The notes beneath the pieces were generated by a model, which did not search any database, was not told where the DNA came from, and saw only the letters and a list, made by a program, of their open reading frames with translations. Positions 8,731 through 17,803 of a DNA stretch of 64,000 nt are shown one piece after another. Position 1 is the stretch's first letter. Each line of letters begins with the position of its first letter. Origin of the DNA: an uncultured Marivita sp. (lineage in GTDB: Bacteria > Pseudomonadota > Alphaproteobacteria > Rhodobacterales > Rhodobacteraceae); contig NZ_CANKYW010000003.1 of NCBI RefSeq assembly GCF_947488135.1, positions 124,001 to 188,000 of the forward strand, read 5' to 3'. The translations under genes and the position numbers were made by a program.

Positions 8731-9462
8731 ATGGGACAGACGATCATCATCACGGGGGCAGGTAGTGGGATCGGCCGCGCCTGTGCCGAGGCGTTTCTTG
8801 AGGCCGGGTGGCGGGTCGGTCTGATCGGGCGGCGGGCCGCGCCTTTGGAGGAAATCGCCGCCGGGTCGGACCATGCGCTGGCATTGCCCTGCGATGTGAC
8901 CGACGAGGCCGAGGTTTCAGCGGCTTTTGATGCGGTGGTTGACCGCTGGGGGCGGCTCGATGCGCTGTTCAATAATGCGGGCACAGGCGTGTTCGGGGCG
9001 ACCATTGACGAGATCCCGCTGGAGGACTGGAAGCGCTGCATCGACATCAATCTGACTGGGAGTTTCATCTGTGCGCGGGCGGCGTTTGCGCGGATGCGGG
9101 CGCAGGACCCGCAGGGCGGGCGGATCATCAACAACGGGTCGGTGTCTGCCCATGTGCCGCGCTGGGGATCGGCGCCCTATACCGCATCGAAACATGGCAT
9201 AACCGGGCTGACGCGGACGATTTCGCTGGACGGGCGGGCGTTCAATATCGCCTGCGGGCAGATCGACATCGGCAATGCCGAAACCGAGATCGTGCACGGG
9301 TTGCGCCGCCAGGCAGAGGAGGCGGGCAAGCCGGTGGAGCCGGTGATGGATGTGGCGCATGTGGCATCGTCGGTTTTGCACATGGCCAGCCTGCCGCTTG
9401 ATGCCAATATTCAGTTCATGACTGTGATGGCGACGACCATGCCCTATATCGGGCGCGGCTAG
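8731..9462 (+). CDS. Short-chain dehydrogenase/reductase (SDR)
   Basis: Classical SDR of 243 residues that would oxidise or reduce a hydroxyl/carbonyl group with NAD(P). The cofactor motif TGAGSGIG is at residues 8-15, [10 protein letters not shown] follows the fourth strand, and the catalytic Y-x3-K is Tyr150 and Lys154, preceded by the serine in [14 protein letters not shown] sits 8 bases before the ATG at 8731. A longer in-frame extension back to 8473 overlaps the dehydratase and is not supported. Placed between the sugar-acid dehydratase and a TRAP importer, it probably works on the same catabolic route. Confidence 0.92.
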   Translation: MGQTIIITGAGSGIGRACAEAFLEAGWRVGLIGRRAAPLEEIAAGSDHALALPCDVTDEAEVSAAFDAVVDRWGRLDALFNNAGTGVFGATIDEIPLEDWKRCIDINLTGSFICARAAFARMRAQDPQGGRIINNGSVSAHVPRWGSAPYTASKHGITGLTRTISLDGRAFNIACGQIDIGNAETEIVHGLRRQAEEAGKPVEPVMDVAHVASSVLHMASLPLDANIQFMTVMATTMPYIGRG

Positions 9463-9528
9463 ATTTTCCTTGGATTCGGCGCGCGCTTCGTGCGTTTATG
9501 CCCTCAGAAAAACAGGGAGGAATAATCA

Positions 9529-10563
9529 ATGATCAAGCGCGCATTTCTCAAGCTCGCCGGGACCACGGCGCTGGCGACGATGCTGGCGACCGGAGCCTTG
9601 GCCCAGGAGGTCACGTTGCGGATGCACCAGTTTCTGCCGGCGCAGGCCAATGTGCCCAAGAACGTGCTGGTGCCTTGGGCCGACCGGGTGATGGAAGCGT
9701 CGGACGGGCGGATCGAGATCCAGCATTTTCCGTCGATGCAGCTTGGCGGCACACCGCCGCAACTGATCGACCAGGCGATTGATGGCGTGGCCGATATCAT
9801 CTGGACCGTGGCGGGCTACACGCCGGGGCGCTTTCCGCGTGCCGAGGTGTTCGAACTGCCGTTCCTGATGACCGATGCGGGCGATATGTCGGCGGCTTAT
9901 TGGGAGCTGGTCGAGGAGCAGATGCTCGATCAGGATTTTGCCGATTTCAAGGTTCTGGGTGTCTGGGTGCATGGCCCCGGCGTGATCCATTCCACCGACC
10001 CGGTGACGACGCCGGACGACCTTAACGGGATGAAGCTGCGCGCGCCGACGCGGGTGACGACCAAGCTGTTCTCCGACCTTGGCGCGACCACGGTGGGGAT
10101 GCCGGTTCCGGCCATCCCTGAATCGCTGTCCAAGGGCGTGGTCGACGGGGCCGTGATCCCGTGGGAGGTGACGGGGGCTTTGAAAGTGCCTGAATTGGTT
10201 GAGAACCATACGGAATTCGAGGGTCCCGCGCTCTATACCACCACCTTCATCTTTGCCATGAACCGCGATGCCTACGAGGCGCTGCCGGACGATCTCAAGG
10301 CTGTCATCGACGCGCAATCGGGCGCCGAGTTCAGCCGCATGGCGGGCACCCAGATGCAGGCCGACGATGGTCCGTCGCGCGAGGCGGCGCTGGATGCGGG
10401 CAACAACATCATCACGATTTCCGAGGCGGATGCCGCGCCGTGGCGCTCGGCGGCCGAGGCGACGACCGCCGAATGGATCGCCGAGATGGACGAAAAAGGC
10501 ATCGACGGTGCGGCGCTTCTGGCGCGGGCGCAGGAGTTGCTGGACAAGCACAACACGCAGTAA
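9529..10563 (+). CDS. dctP: TRAP transporter substrate-binding protein (DctP family)
   Basis: Periplasmic receptor of a TRAP transporter, 344 residues, with a signal peptide cleaved probably after Ala25 (ALA-QEV). Family features are the early RMHQFLPAQANVPK segment, MKLRAPTR with the conserved carboxylate-binding arginine, and the KGVVDGAVIPWEV region. It would bind an organic or sugar acid for the DctQ/DctM permease encoded next. GGGAGGA lies 7-8 bases before the ATG. The 64-base gap to dctQ holds GC-rich inverted repeats but no T-run, so it is not a clear terminator. Confidence 0.94.
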   Translation: MIKRAFLKLAGTTALATMLATGALAQEVTLRMHQFLPAQANVPKNVLVPWADRVMEASDGRIEIQHFPSMQLGGTPPQLIDQAIDGVADIIWTVAGYTPGRFPRAEVFELPFLMTDAGDMSAAYWELVEEQMLDQDFADFKVLGVWVHGPGVIHSTDPVTTPDDLNGMKLRAPTRVTTKLFSDLGATTVGMPVPAIPESLSKGVVDGAVIPWEVTGALKVPELVENHTEFEGPALYTTTFIFAMNRDAYEALPDDLKAVIDAQSGAEFSRMAGTQMQADDGPSREAALDAGNNIITISEADAAPWRSAAEATTAEWIAEMDEKGIDGAALLARAQELLDKHNTQ

Positions 10564-10627
10564 TGTGTGGCGCGTCGCCCGGGCCTGTGGCTTTGGGCGG
10601 CGCGACGATAGCAGGGGGCAGAGCGGC

Positions 10628-11209
10628 ATGAAAACGGCGATCGAGCGCCTTGCACGGGCGATGGCGGTCCTGGGTGGCGTCGTGCTCACGGCGCTGGTCG
10701 TGCTGACCTGCGTGTCGGTCCTGGGCCGGGGACTCAATTCGATGGGGCATTCCGATTGGCTGAGTGCGGTGTCGCAATCGCTGGCGGATGGCCTGATCGC
10801 GGCGGGTGTCGGGCCAATCACCGGGGATTTCGAACTGGTCGAAGCGGGGATCGCCTTTGCCATTTTCGCCTTCCTGCCAATCTGTCAGCTTTATGCTGGG
10901 CACGCGACGGTGGACGTGTTTACCTCGCGCCTGTCGGATCGGGTGAACACCTGGCTGATGGCGTTCTGGGACGTGGTCTTGACGCTTGTGATCCTGCTCA
11001 TCACCTGGCGTCTGGGGGCCGGTCTGGCGGATAAATTCGGCAACGGAGAGACGACCTTCCTGCTGCAATTCCCCATCTGGTGGTCCTATGCGGCAAGCTT
11101 TGCGGCGGCGGTGGTGGCGTCGGTGACGGCGATCTACTGTTCGGTCGGGCGCGTCACCTATGCCGTTACGGGCCGGTCGATCCTGCCGCCGTCGGGGGCT
11201 GACGCATGA
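10628..11209 (+). CDS. dctQ: TRAP transporter small permease (DctQ)
   Basis: 193-residue membrane protein with four hydrophobic segments, the standard DctQ topology; it scaffolds the large subunit. The ATG at 10628 starts just before the first membrane segment, and the frame is also open further upstream, antisense-free but overlapping dctP in another frame, which I reject. A loop of about 25 residues after the first membrane segment (GHSDWL...GPITGDFELVEAG) is longer than in many DctQ proteins. Its stop overlaps the dctM start in ATGA, indicating translational coupling. Confidence 0.88.
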   Translation: MKTAIERLARAMAVLGGVVLTALVVLTCVSVLGRGLNSMGHSDWLSAVSQSLADGLIAAGVGPITGDFELVEAGIAFAIFAFLPICQLYAGHATVDVFTSRLSDRVNTWLMAFWDVVLTLVILLITWRLGAGLADKFGNGETTFLLQFPIWWSYAASFAAAVVASVTAIYCSVGRVTYAVTGRSILPPSGADA

Positions 11210-12702
11210 CCATGCTCGAATTGGGCATGTGGTCCTTTCCGGTCCTTCTGACGCTGATCTTTCTGCGCGCGCCCATCGGGCTTGCGATGATGCTGTGCGG
11301 GATCGGTGGTCTGTGGTTGGCGCTGGGCACGCCGGACGTGGTGCTGGCGCGGCTCAAATCCGAGACATATTCAACGTTTTCCAGCTATTCGCTGTCGATT
11401 ATTCCGATTTTCTTGTTAATGGGCCAGTTCGCGACGCTGTCGGGCATGTCTTCGGCGCTGTTCAAGGCGGCGGAGTCCTGGCTGGGCCATCGCAAGGGTG
11501 GGGTCGCGATGGCATCGGTCGGGGCCTGTGCGGGCTTCGGTGCGATCTGTGGCTCGTCACTCGCGACCGCCGCCACCATGAGCCGTGTGGCGCTGCCGGA
11601 GTTGCGGCGGAACGGGTATTCCGGCGGATTTTCCACCGCAACGCTGGCGGCGGGCGGCACGCTGGGTATCCTGATCCCGCCGTCGGTGATCCTCGTGATC
11701 TACGCGATCCTGACGGAACAGAATATCGCCAAACTGTTCCTTGCGGCCTTCGTTCCGGGGGTTCTAGCGGCTATTGGCTATATCTTAACGATTTCGCTCT
11801 ACGTTCGGCGACATCCGGAGGCGGCAGGGCATCGGGACCCTGTGCCGTTTGCGGATCGCTGGCGCGCGCTGTTCGACGTGTGGCCTGTCTTGTTGGTCTT
11901 TGGACTGGTTGTCGGAGGGATTTATGCAGGTTGGTTCACACCAACGGAAGGTGCCGCCGTGGGTGCTGCGGGCACGGGCGTGATCGCGCTGGTGTCGGGC
12001 AACCTGACCTGGGATGTGTTCAAGCAGAGCATCATCCAGACCGCCGTGAGCACCGCGATGATCTTTTTCATCGTGCTGGGGGCTGCGTTCTACAACGGCT
12101 TTCTGGCGCTCACGCAGGTGCCGCAGGAATTGTCGAACTGGGTGGTGGAAATGAGCCTCAGCCCGTTCATGGTGCTGTCGCTGATCCTTCTGTTCTACCT
12201 TGTCTTCGGCTGCCTGATGGACAGCTTGTCGATGATCCTGCTGACGATCCCGATCTTTTTCCCGGTGATCTCGGTCATGGATTTCGGCTTTGTCGATCTG
12301 GCGGTGATGCAGGCGGACGCCGCGCGCGAGGTGTTGGCTGCGGGCATTCCCGAGGGCATGACGCAAGACATGCTGGCGTCGATCAACGCCGCGATTGCCG
12401 GCGGTGTCGAACTGACGCGCGAGCAGATGGCCGCGCTCGACATCCGGGTGACGCAGGGCATGGCGAACCGGATCGAGGCGGAATGGGTGGCGATCTGGTT
12501 CGGTATTCTTGTCCTGATCGTAGTTGAGGTGGGTCTCATCACGCCGCCCGTTGGAATGAATCTTTTCATCATCAATTCGATGGATCGCGACACGCCGATG
12601 ATGGACACCTACCGCGCGGTGATCTGGTTCGTGGCCTCTGACATTGTGCGGGTGATCCTGCTGGTGCTTTTTCCTGCGATCACGCTCTTTTGGCTCTATT
12701 GA
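11206..12702 (+). CDS. dctM: TRAP transporter large permease (DctM)
   Basis: 498-residue integral membrane protein of the DctM family, about 12 membrane segments, that moves the substrate using a sodium gradient. Typical motifs are PIGLAMMLCGIGGL near the N-terminus, GSSLATAATMSRVALPEL, GGTLGILIPPSVILVIYA, GWFTPTEGAAVGA and the late EVGLITPPVGMNLF. A loop of roughly 60 residues near 360-420 (AVMQADAAREVLAAG...) is an insert compared with the usual 425-430-residue length. Last gene of the dctPQM unit. Confidence 0.94.
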   Translation: MTMLELGMWSFPVLLTLIFLRAPIGLAMMLCGIGGLWLALGTPDVVLARLKSETYSTFSSYSLSIIPIFLLMGQFATLSGMSSALFKAAESWLGHRKGGVAMASVGACAGFGAICGSSLATAATMSRVALPELRRNGYSGGFSTATLAAGGTLGILIPPSVILVIYAILTEQNIAKLFLAAFVPGVLAAIGYILTISLYVRRHPEAAGHRDPVPFADRWRALFDVWPVLLVFGLVVGGIYAGWFTPTEGAAVGAAGTGVIALVSGNLTWDVFKQSIIQTAVSTAMIFFIVLGAAFYNGFLALTQVPQELSNWVVEMSLSPFMVLSLILLFYLVFGCLMDSLSMILLTIPIFFPVISVMDFGFVDLAVMQADAAREVLAAGIPEGMTQDMLASINAAIAGGVELTREQMAALDIRVTQGMANRIEAEWVAIWFGILVLIVVEVGLITPPVGMNLFIINSMDRDTPMMDTYRAVIWFVASDIVRVILLVLFPAITLFWLY

Positions 12703-12712
12703 TGTGTGAGTC

Positions 12713-12746
12713 TGCGCATATGCGCACATCGTAATTTGCGATATGC
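12713..12746. promoter_or_regulatory. Palindromic segment after dctM
   Basis: TGCGCATATGCGCA (12713-12726) is a perfect 14-base palindrome and overlaps a second imperfect inverted repeat, GCACATCG (12724-12731) with CGATATGC (12739-12746). There is no T-run, so it may be a protein-binding site or an mRNA end structure rather than an intrinsic terminator. Confidence 0.4.
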
Positions 12747-12763
12747 ACAAAGTTTTCGCTGGA

Positions 12764-12782
12764 AAACTGAACCGATCAGTTT
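12764..12782 (+). promoter_or_regulatory. Candidate TetR-type operator in the RND efflux promoter
   Basis: AAACTGA-ACCGA-TCAGTTT is a perfect 7-bp inverted repeat with a 5-base spacer, 82 bases before the adaptor start. TAGATA at 12782-12787 could be a -10 element and TGGAAA at 12760-12765 a weak -35, so the palindrome would fill the spacer of the promoter, a classic repressor position. The symmetry resembles operators of TetR-family efflux regulators. No TetR gene lies in this window next to it. Confidence 0.55.
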
Positions 12783-12863
12783 AGATACGGCTCCAAGATG
12801 CGGGAGCGTCATAGGACATATTCCGTTCATCCGTGAGTTCTGAGCCATATGTGGAGTGCCGTC

Positions 12864-13895
12864 ATGGGCCGCCTGTTCATTTTCCTGTTTCTGCTGATCA
12901 GCCCGGTCATGGCGGTCGCGCAGGACATGCGCCTTGCCAAGATCATCGAAGTGCAATCCGGCGACTCTGCCGTGACGCGGCAGTTCTTCGGGCATGTCGT
13001 CGCCAAGGAAACGGTGGATCTCGCCTTTCAGGTCGGTGGCCAGATCGTCGAACTGCCGTTGATCGAGGGCGAGCGGATCGAGGAGGGCACGATGGTGGCG
13101 CAGCTTGATCTTGAGCCGTTTCAATTGGCGCTCGATCAGGCGCGGGTGCAACGGGATCAGGCCGAACGCACGCTGGAACGCCTGCAAAAGCTGGAGGGCA
13201 GCACGGTGAGCGAGGTGTCGGTGGACGATGCCGAAACCTCTTTGCAACTGGCGGAAATCGCGGTGCGCAACGCCGAACGCGAATTGCAGAACGCAACGCT
13301 GGTGGCGCCGTTCGACGCGCTGGTGGCGGCGCGCAATGTCGCGAATTTCTCGACCATTTCGGCGGGCACACCGATCGCGCGGCTGCACGATATGTCCGAA
13401 CTGCGGATCGAGATTGACGTGCCGGAAGTGCTGTTTCAACGCGCGGGCACCGATCCCAGTGTGGAGCTTTGGGCGAAATTCCCGACCGATGATGAACGCT
13501 ACGCGGTCACGCCGCGCGAATTCAACGCCGAAACCTCCCAGGTGGGGCAGACCTACCGCATCACCCTTGGCATGACCCCGCCCGAGGACCGAACCATCCT
13601 GCCCGGATCGTCGGTCACGGTGTACGCGACGCTGACCGGTGGCGCGCAGGACATCGTGATCCCGGCCTCGGCCGTCAGCACCGCCAATGACGGCAGCACC
13701 AACGTGATGGTGTTCACGCCGACCGGCGCCGATGAAGGCACGGTCGCCCGCCGCCCCGTCGCGGTCGAGCCGACCATCCGCGGCGATGTGCGCGTGACCG
13801 AAGGTCTGGAACCGGGCGAAGAGATCGTCGCGAGCGGGGCCAGCCAACTAAGCGACGGGGACCGTGTAAAGCGGTTCTCCGGTTTCTCGAACTGA
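12864..13895 (+). CDS. RND efflux periplasmic adaptor subunit
   Basis: Membrane-fusion protein linking an RND pump to an outer-membrane channel. From the ATG at 12864 it has 343 residues with a signal peptide cut probably after Ala19 (AVA-QD). The order is first barrel/lipoyl half (VGGQIVELPLIEGERIEEG), a coiled-coil hairpin (residues about 80-130, EADQ-rich), the second lipoyl half (LVAPFDALVAARNV), a beta-barrel and a membrane-proximal domain. GGAG at 12853-12856 favours this start over the in-frame ATG at 12849. It lies 10 bases before the pump gene. No outer-membrane factor is adjacent, so the pair must borrow one, possibly one of the two in this window. Confidence 0.9.
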   Translation: MGRLFIFLFLLISPVMAVAQDMRLAKIIEVQSGDSAVTRQFFGHVVAKETVDLAFQVGGQIVELPLIEGERIEEGTMVAQLDLEPFQLALDQARVQRDQAERTLERLQKLEGSTVSEVSVDDAETSLQLAEIAVRNAERELQNATLVAPFDALVAARNVANFSTISAGTPIARLHDMSELRIEIDVPEVLFQRAGTDPSVELWAKFPTDDERYAVTPREFNAETSQVGQTYRITLGMTPPEDRTILPGSSVTVYATLTGGAQDIVIPASAVSTANDGSTNVMVFTPTGADEGTVARRPVAVEPTIRGDVRVTEGLEPGEEIVASGASQLSDGDRVKRFSGFSN

Positions 13896-13905
13896 GCGGC
13901 GCGCC

Positions 13906-16900
13906 ATGAATATCGCGAAATCCTCCATCGACCGCCCGATCATCACGTGGCTGATCATCCTTGGTGCGCTTCTGGGCGGGATTTGGGGCTTCTTCTCGCT
14001 TGGGCGTCTGGAAGATCCGGCCTTCACGATCAAGACCGCCGTGGTGATCACCGAATACCCCGGCGCCAGCGCGCAGCAAGTCGCGCGCGAAGTGTCGGAA
14101 CCGCTCGAGTCGGAAATCCAGAAGATGTCCGAGGTCAAGGAGGTCCGGTCGGTGAACCAGCCGGGCCTGTCGCGGATCACGGTGGACATGAAGGACCAGT
14201 ATGATGGCGAGGAATTGCCGGAGATCTGGACCAAGCTGCGCAACCGGGTGAATGCCGCGCGTTTGCCGTCCGGGGTGGGGCAGCCCTTCGTCAATGACGG
14301 GTTCGGCGATGTGTACGGCATCTACTACGCCGTCACCGCGCCGGGGTTTTCGGATGCCGAGATTTACGAATTGTCCACTTTCCTGCGCCGCGAATTGCTC
14401 ACGGTCGAGGGTGTCGCGGATGTGAGCCTTGCCGGAGTGCCGAGCGAGGTGATATATGTGGAGCCGGACCTGACCCTGACCACCAACCTCAACGTGCCGC
14501 CCGCCGCCATCCAAAGCGCGCTGGCGACGTCGAATTCGGTGGTGGATGGTGGGTCGATCCAGGAGGAAAACGGTCGCACGCTGATCCAGGGGCCAGACGG
14601 CTATGACACGGTGCAGGAAATCGCCGGTCTGACCGTGGGTGTTGACGGAGAGATCCTCAACCTGTTCGACTTCGCCGAAGTGCGGCGCGCGCGGGAAGAG
14701 ACGCCCGACCTGATCATCCGGCACAATGGTGTCGAGGCATTCACTCTCGGAATTGCAGGGATCGGGTCGGAAAACATCGTCGATGTGGGCAAACGCGCCG
14801 ATGCCAAACTGGCCGAATTGTCGCCGCAGATCCCGGTGGGGGTCGAGCTCTTGCCGATCTACCAGCAACACGTCGTGGTCGAGGAAGCGTCGAACGCGTT
14901 TCTGCTGAACCTCGCCATGTCGGTGTCGATCGTGGTGATCGTGCTGGCGCTGTTCATGGGCTGGCGAGCCGCCGTCGTGGTGGGTGTGACGCTGCTGCTC
15001 ACGGTGGTGGGCACGTTGTTCTTCATGGCGATCTTCTCGATCGAGATGGAGCGGATTTCACTTGGCGCGCTGATCATCGCGATGGGGATGCTGGTGGACA
15101 ACGCCATCGTCGTGGCCGAGGGGATGCAGATCGCCATGCGGCGGGGCAAGGATTCCCGCGCGGCGGCGGACGAGGCGGCGAGCAAGACGCAAATCCCGCT
15201 ACTGGGGGCGACGGTGATCGGCATCATGGCCTTTGCCGGGATCGGGCTCAGCCCCGATGCGACGGGCGAATTCCTGTTCTCGCTGTTTGCGGTGATCGGG
15301 ATTTCGCTCTTGCTGTCCTGGGTGCTGGCCCTGACCGCGACACCGCTTCTGGGGCACTATTTTTTCAAGCGTGGCAGCGGCACTGAAGATGACGCTTATG
15401 GCGGGTTCTTTTTCCGGCTGTACGGCACGACCCTGCGCGGCGCGTTGCGCGCGTGGTGGTTGGTGATCCTTGGGCTCGTGGGAATCACCGTCGTGTGCTT
15501 CATGCTGTTCGGCCAGATCAAGCAGCAGTTCTTCCCCGATAGCAACACGCCACTTTTCTTCGTGCACTACAAGCTCGACCAGGGGGCGTCGATTGCCGAA
15601 ACCTCGCGCGATATCAGGGTCTTCGAGGAGTGGCTGGCCGAACAGGAGGACGTGGTGTCTGCCACGTCCTTCGTCGGGCGCGGCGCGGATCGGTTCATGC
15701 TGACCTACCAGGCCGAAGATCCGAACCCGAGCTACGGACATATCATCGTGCGGACCAATACCATCGACGAGATCGCGCCGTTGATCGCCGAACTTGAGGA
15801 TTTCGCGGCCCAGACCCTGCCACAAGGGGAATTCCGCGCCAAGCGTCTGGCCTTTGGTCCGGGCGGTGGAGATCCGATCCAGGCGCGGTTCTCGGGGTCG
15901 GACCCGGAGGTGCTCCGCGATCTGGCGGATGAGGCGATGGGGCGGCTGCTGGAGGCGTCCGACAACATCGTCGCCCCGCGCATCGACTGGCGCGAGCAGG
16001 AGTTGGTGCTCAAACCCGTTTACGCGACGGATCGTGCGCAGGAGGCCGGGATCACGCGGGACGACATCACCTCGATCCTGCGGTTCGCAACGACCGGGAT
16101 CGACGCCGGAGTGTATCGCGAGGGCGACCGACAGATTCCCATCGTTCTCAGGGCCGATCCGAGGGACGAATTGGCGCTGACCGATCACGTCGTCTATTCG
16201 CAGAACGCCCAAAGCTTCGTACCGCTGGAACAGGTCACGGACGGTCTGACCTTCGAGGCGCAGAACACGCTTGTCATGCGGCGCGACAGGTTGCTGACCA
16301 TCACCGTGGGCGCCGACATCGCCAAGGGGTTGACGGCGGCACAGGTGCAGGCCGAAGTGACGGACGCGATCGAGTCGATGGAGCTTCCCACCGGGTACAA
16401 GATGGAATGGGGGGGAGAACTTGAGAGTTCGAGCCAGGCACAAGAAAGTCTGGGGCGGCAATTGCCGCTGAGCCTCATCATCATGGTTCTGATTTCGGTC
16501 CTGCTCTTCAACGCATTGCGACAGCCGCTGATCATCTGGCTTTTGGTGCCGATGTCGGTGAACGGTGTCAGCCTGGCTCTTTTGGGCACCGGGTTTCCGT
16601 TCACATTCACCGCGCTCTTGGGGCTTCTGTCGCTGTCGGGGATGTTGATCAAGAACGGAATCGTCCTCGTCGAAGAAATCGACATCGTGCGCGCGGAAAA
16701 ACCGGAGCAGTCGTTGAAGGAGTCGATTGTCGAGGCGTCGACCTCGCGTCTGCGGCCGGTGGTTCTTGCCGCCGCCACGACGATCCTTGGAATGACGCCG
16801 CTGATCTGGGACGCGTTCTTCCGGTCGATGGCGGTGACGATCATGGGCGGTCTGGCCTTTGCGTCGATCCTGACTTTGGTCGCGGCTCCGGTATTTTACT

Positions 16901-16947
16901 ACGCCTTCTTCATGCGCAGCGCGAAGACCGCAGGCGATCCGGCCTGA
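13906..16947 (+). CDS. RND efflux transporter permease subunit
   Basis: Proton-driven inner-membrane pump of 1013 residues with the duplicated RND layout: one membrane helix, a large periplasmic loop, five or six helices, then the same again. In the fourth membrane segment the proton-relay motif reads MLVDNAIVVAEG, with Asp-Asn where AcrB has Asp-Asp. This DN form occurs in a distinct RND branch that includes TriC-like pumps (family knowledge). Other landmarks are GASAQQVAREVSEPLE near the start and FPFTFTALLGLLSLSGMLIKNGIVLVEE in the second half. Full length, no disruption. Substrate not predictable. Confidence 0.92.
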   Translation: MNIAKSSIDRPIITWLIILGALLGGIWGFFSLGRLEDPAFTIKTAVVITEYPGASAQQVAREVSEPLESEIQKMSEVKEVRSVNQPGLSRITVDMKDQYDGEELPEIWTKLRNRVNAARLPSGVGQPFVNDGFGDVYGIYYAVTAPGFSDAEIYELSTFLRRELLTVEGVADVSLAGVPSEVIYVEPDLTLTTNLNVPPAAIQSALATSNSVVDGGSIQEENGRTLIQGPDGYDTVQEIAGLTVGVDGEILNLFDFAEVRRAREETPDLIIRHNGVEAFTLGIAGIGSENIVDVGKRADAKLAELSPQIPVGVELLPIYQQHVVVEEASNAFLLNLAMSVSIVVIVLALFMGWRAAVVVGVTLLLTVVGTLFFMAIFSIEMERISLGALIIAMGMLVDNAIVVAEGMQIAMRRGKDSRAAADEAASKTQIPLLGATVIGIMAFAGIGLSPDATGEFLFSLFAVIGISLLLSWVLALTATPLLGHYFFKRGSGTEDDAYGGFFFRLYGTTLRGALRAWWLVILGLVGITVVCFMLFGQIKQQFFPDSNTPLFFVHYKLDQGASIAETSRDIRVFEEWLAEQEDVVSATSFVGRGADRFMLTYQAEDPNPSYGHIIVRTNTIDEIAPLIAELEDFAAQTLPQGEFRAKRLAFGPGGGDPIQARFSGSDPEVLRDLADEAMGRLLEASDNIVAPRIDWREQELVLKPVYATDRAQEAGITRDDITSILRFATTGIDAGVYREGDRQIPIVLRADPRDELALTDHVVYSQNAQSFVPLEQVTDGLTFEAQNTLVMRRDRLLTITVGADIAKGLTAAQVQAEVTDAIESMELPTGYKMEWGGELESSSQAQESLGRQLPLSLIIMVLISVLLFNALRQPLIIWLLVPMSVNGVSLALLGTGFPFTFTALLGLLSLSGMLIKNGIVLVEEIDIVRAEKPEQSLKESIVEASTSRLRPVVLAAATTILGMTPLIWDAFFRSMAVTIMGGLAFASILTLVAAPVFYYAFFMRSAKTAGDPA

Positions 16948-16960
16948 GAGGCAAGGCTTG

Positions 16961-16978
16961 AATTCATCATGATAAATT
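16961..16978. promoter_or_regulatory. Palindromic operator before the FadR/GntR gene
   Basis: AATTCATCATGATAAATT differs from the perfect palindrome AATTTATCATGATAAATT at one base. Two related copies lie at 18512-18529 and 18540-18557 in the divergent promoter of the neighbouring DUF1028 and peptide-ABC genes. Short palindromes of this size are usual for FadR-type GntR regulators, so this site probably mediates autoregulation. Confidence 0.72.
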
Positions 16979-17032
16979 GCTTGCATGGCAGGGCTGCCGG
17001 TTCCGGGGCAGCCGAATGCGAGGCAGGCCGCG

Positions 17033-17803
17033 ATGACCTCAGGCACCAAAGCTGACCCCCCAGCGCGCCCGCAGCGCCGGTCCCGCCCGGTGCGGGTGGC
17101 CGAGGCGATCAAGGATTGGGTGGTCGAGCAGGGGCTCATGCCGGGCGACCGTCTTCCCGGCGAGGCGGACCTGATCGAACGCTTCCAGATGTCCAAGGGC
17201 ACCATCCGCGAAGCGATGCGGATTTTGCAGGCCCAGGGGTTGGTGGAGACCAAGACGGGGCCGGGCGGGGGCAGTTTCGTCGGAGAGGTATCGCGCGACC
17301 GGGCGCACGCGCTTTTGGCCAATTACTTTTACTTCCAGAACGTCACGATCGCGGACATCTACGCGGTGCGCCTGTCGCTTGAACCTCAGATGGCGGCGTC
17401 GCTGGCGGGCAAGCTGACCGAGGCGCAACTGTCCGAGTTGGAAGCGATTATGGAGAACTACGCCGCCCCCGCAAAGGACGCGCGGGAAGAGCGGTTGCAG
17501 CACGTCGCCTCATTGCGGTTTCACGCGCGGTTGTCGGATTTCGGGGAAAATGCGCTCTTGAGTTTCTTTATAAGCTTCATGGCGCAGATCCTCACGGACC
17601 TGACGGTCTACAAGCGGCTTTACGCGACGCCGAACCATGATCTTTGGAAGCGCGGGCGCGATCACCAGTTGGAGTTGATTGCGGCGCTGCGGTCGGGCGA
17701 TGCCGACGCGGCACGGGCTGTGATGGCGAGCCATATGGAGATGGCGCGCGACCTGATGGAGGATCAGGAGGCCGAGGTCATGAAACGCTTTATCGCGGAG
17801 TGA
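17033..17803 (+). CDS. FadR-subfamily GntR transcriptional regulator
   Basis: DNA-binding repressor/activator with an N-terminal winged helix-turn-helix (DRLPGEADLIERFQMSKGTIREAMRILQAQGLVE in outline) and a C-terminal all-helical FCD ligand-binding domain. The FCD shows RLSLEPQMAASLA, FHARLSDFGENALL and a late DHQLELIAAL...ASHMEMAR segment carrying His residues that bind metal in this family. I place the start at 17033 (256 residues), where GAGGCAGG precedes the ATG; an in-frame ATG at 16985 lies only 7 bases from the operator and has no ribosome site. The shared palindromes make the flanking ABC/DUF1028 genes its likely targets. Its 3-prime end overlaps the convergent DUF1028 gene by 14 bases. 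Confidence 0.9.
   Translation: MTSGTKADPPARPQRRSRPVRVAEAIKDWVVEQGLMPGDRLPGEADLIERFQMSKGTIREAMRILQAQGLVETKTGPGGGSFVGEVSRDRAHALLANYFYFQNVTIADIYAVRLSLEPQMAASLAGKLTEAQLSELEAIMENYAAPAKDAREERLQHVASLRFHARLSDFGENALLSFFISFMAQILTDLTVYKRLYATPNHDLWKRGRDHQLELIAALRSGDADAARAVMASHMEMARDLMEDQEAEVMKRFIAE

Noticed and set aside
15199-17322. 707-codon - strand open frame opposite the RND pump and GntR genes
   Set aside because: Composition is Arg/His/Gln-rich and spans two well-supported + strand genes; it is a shadow frame.
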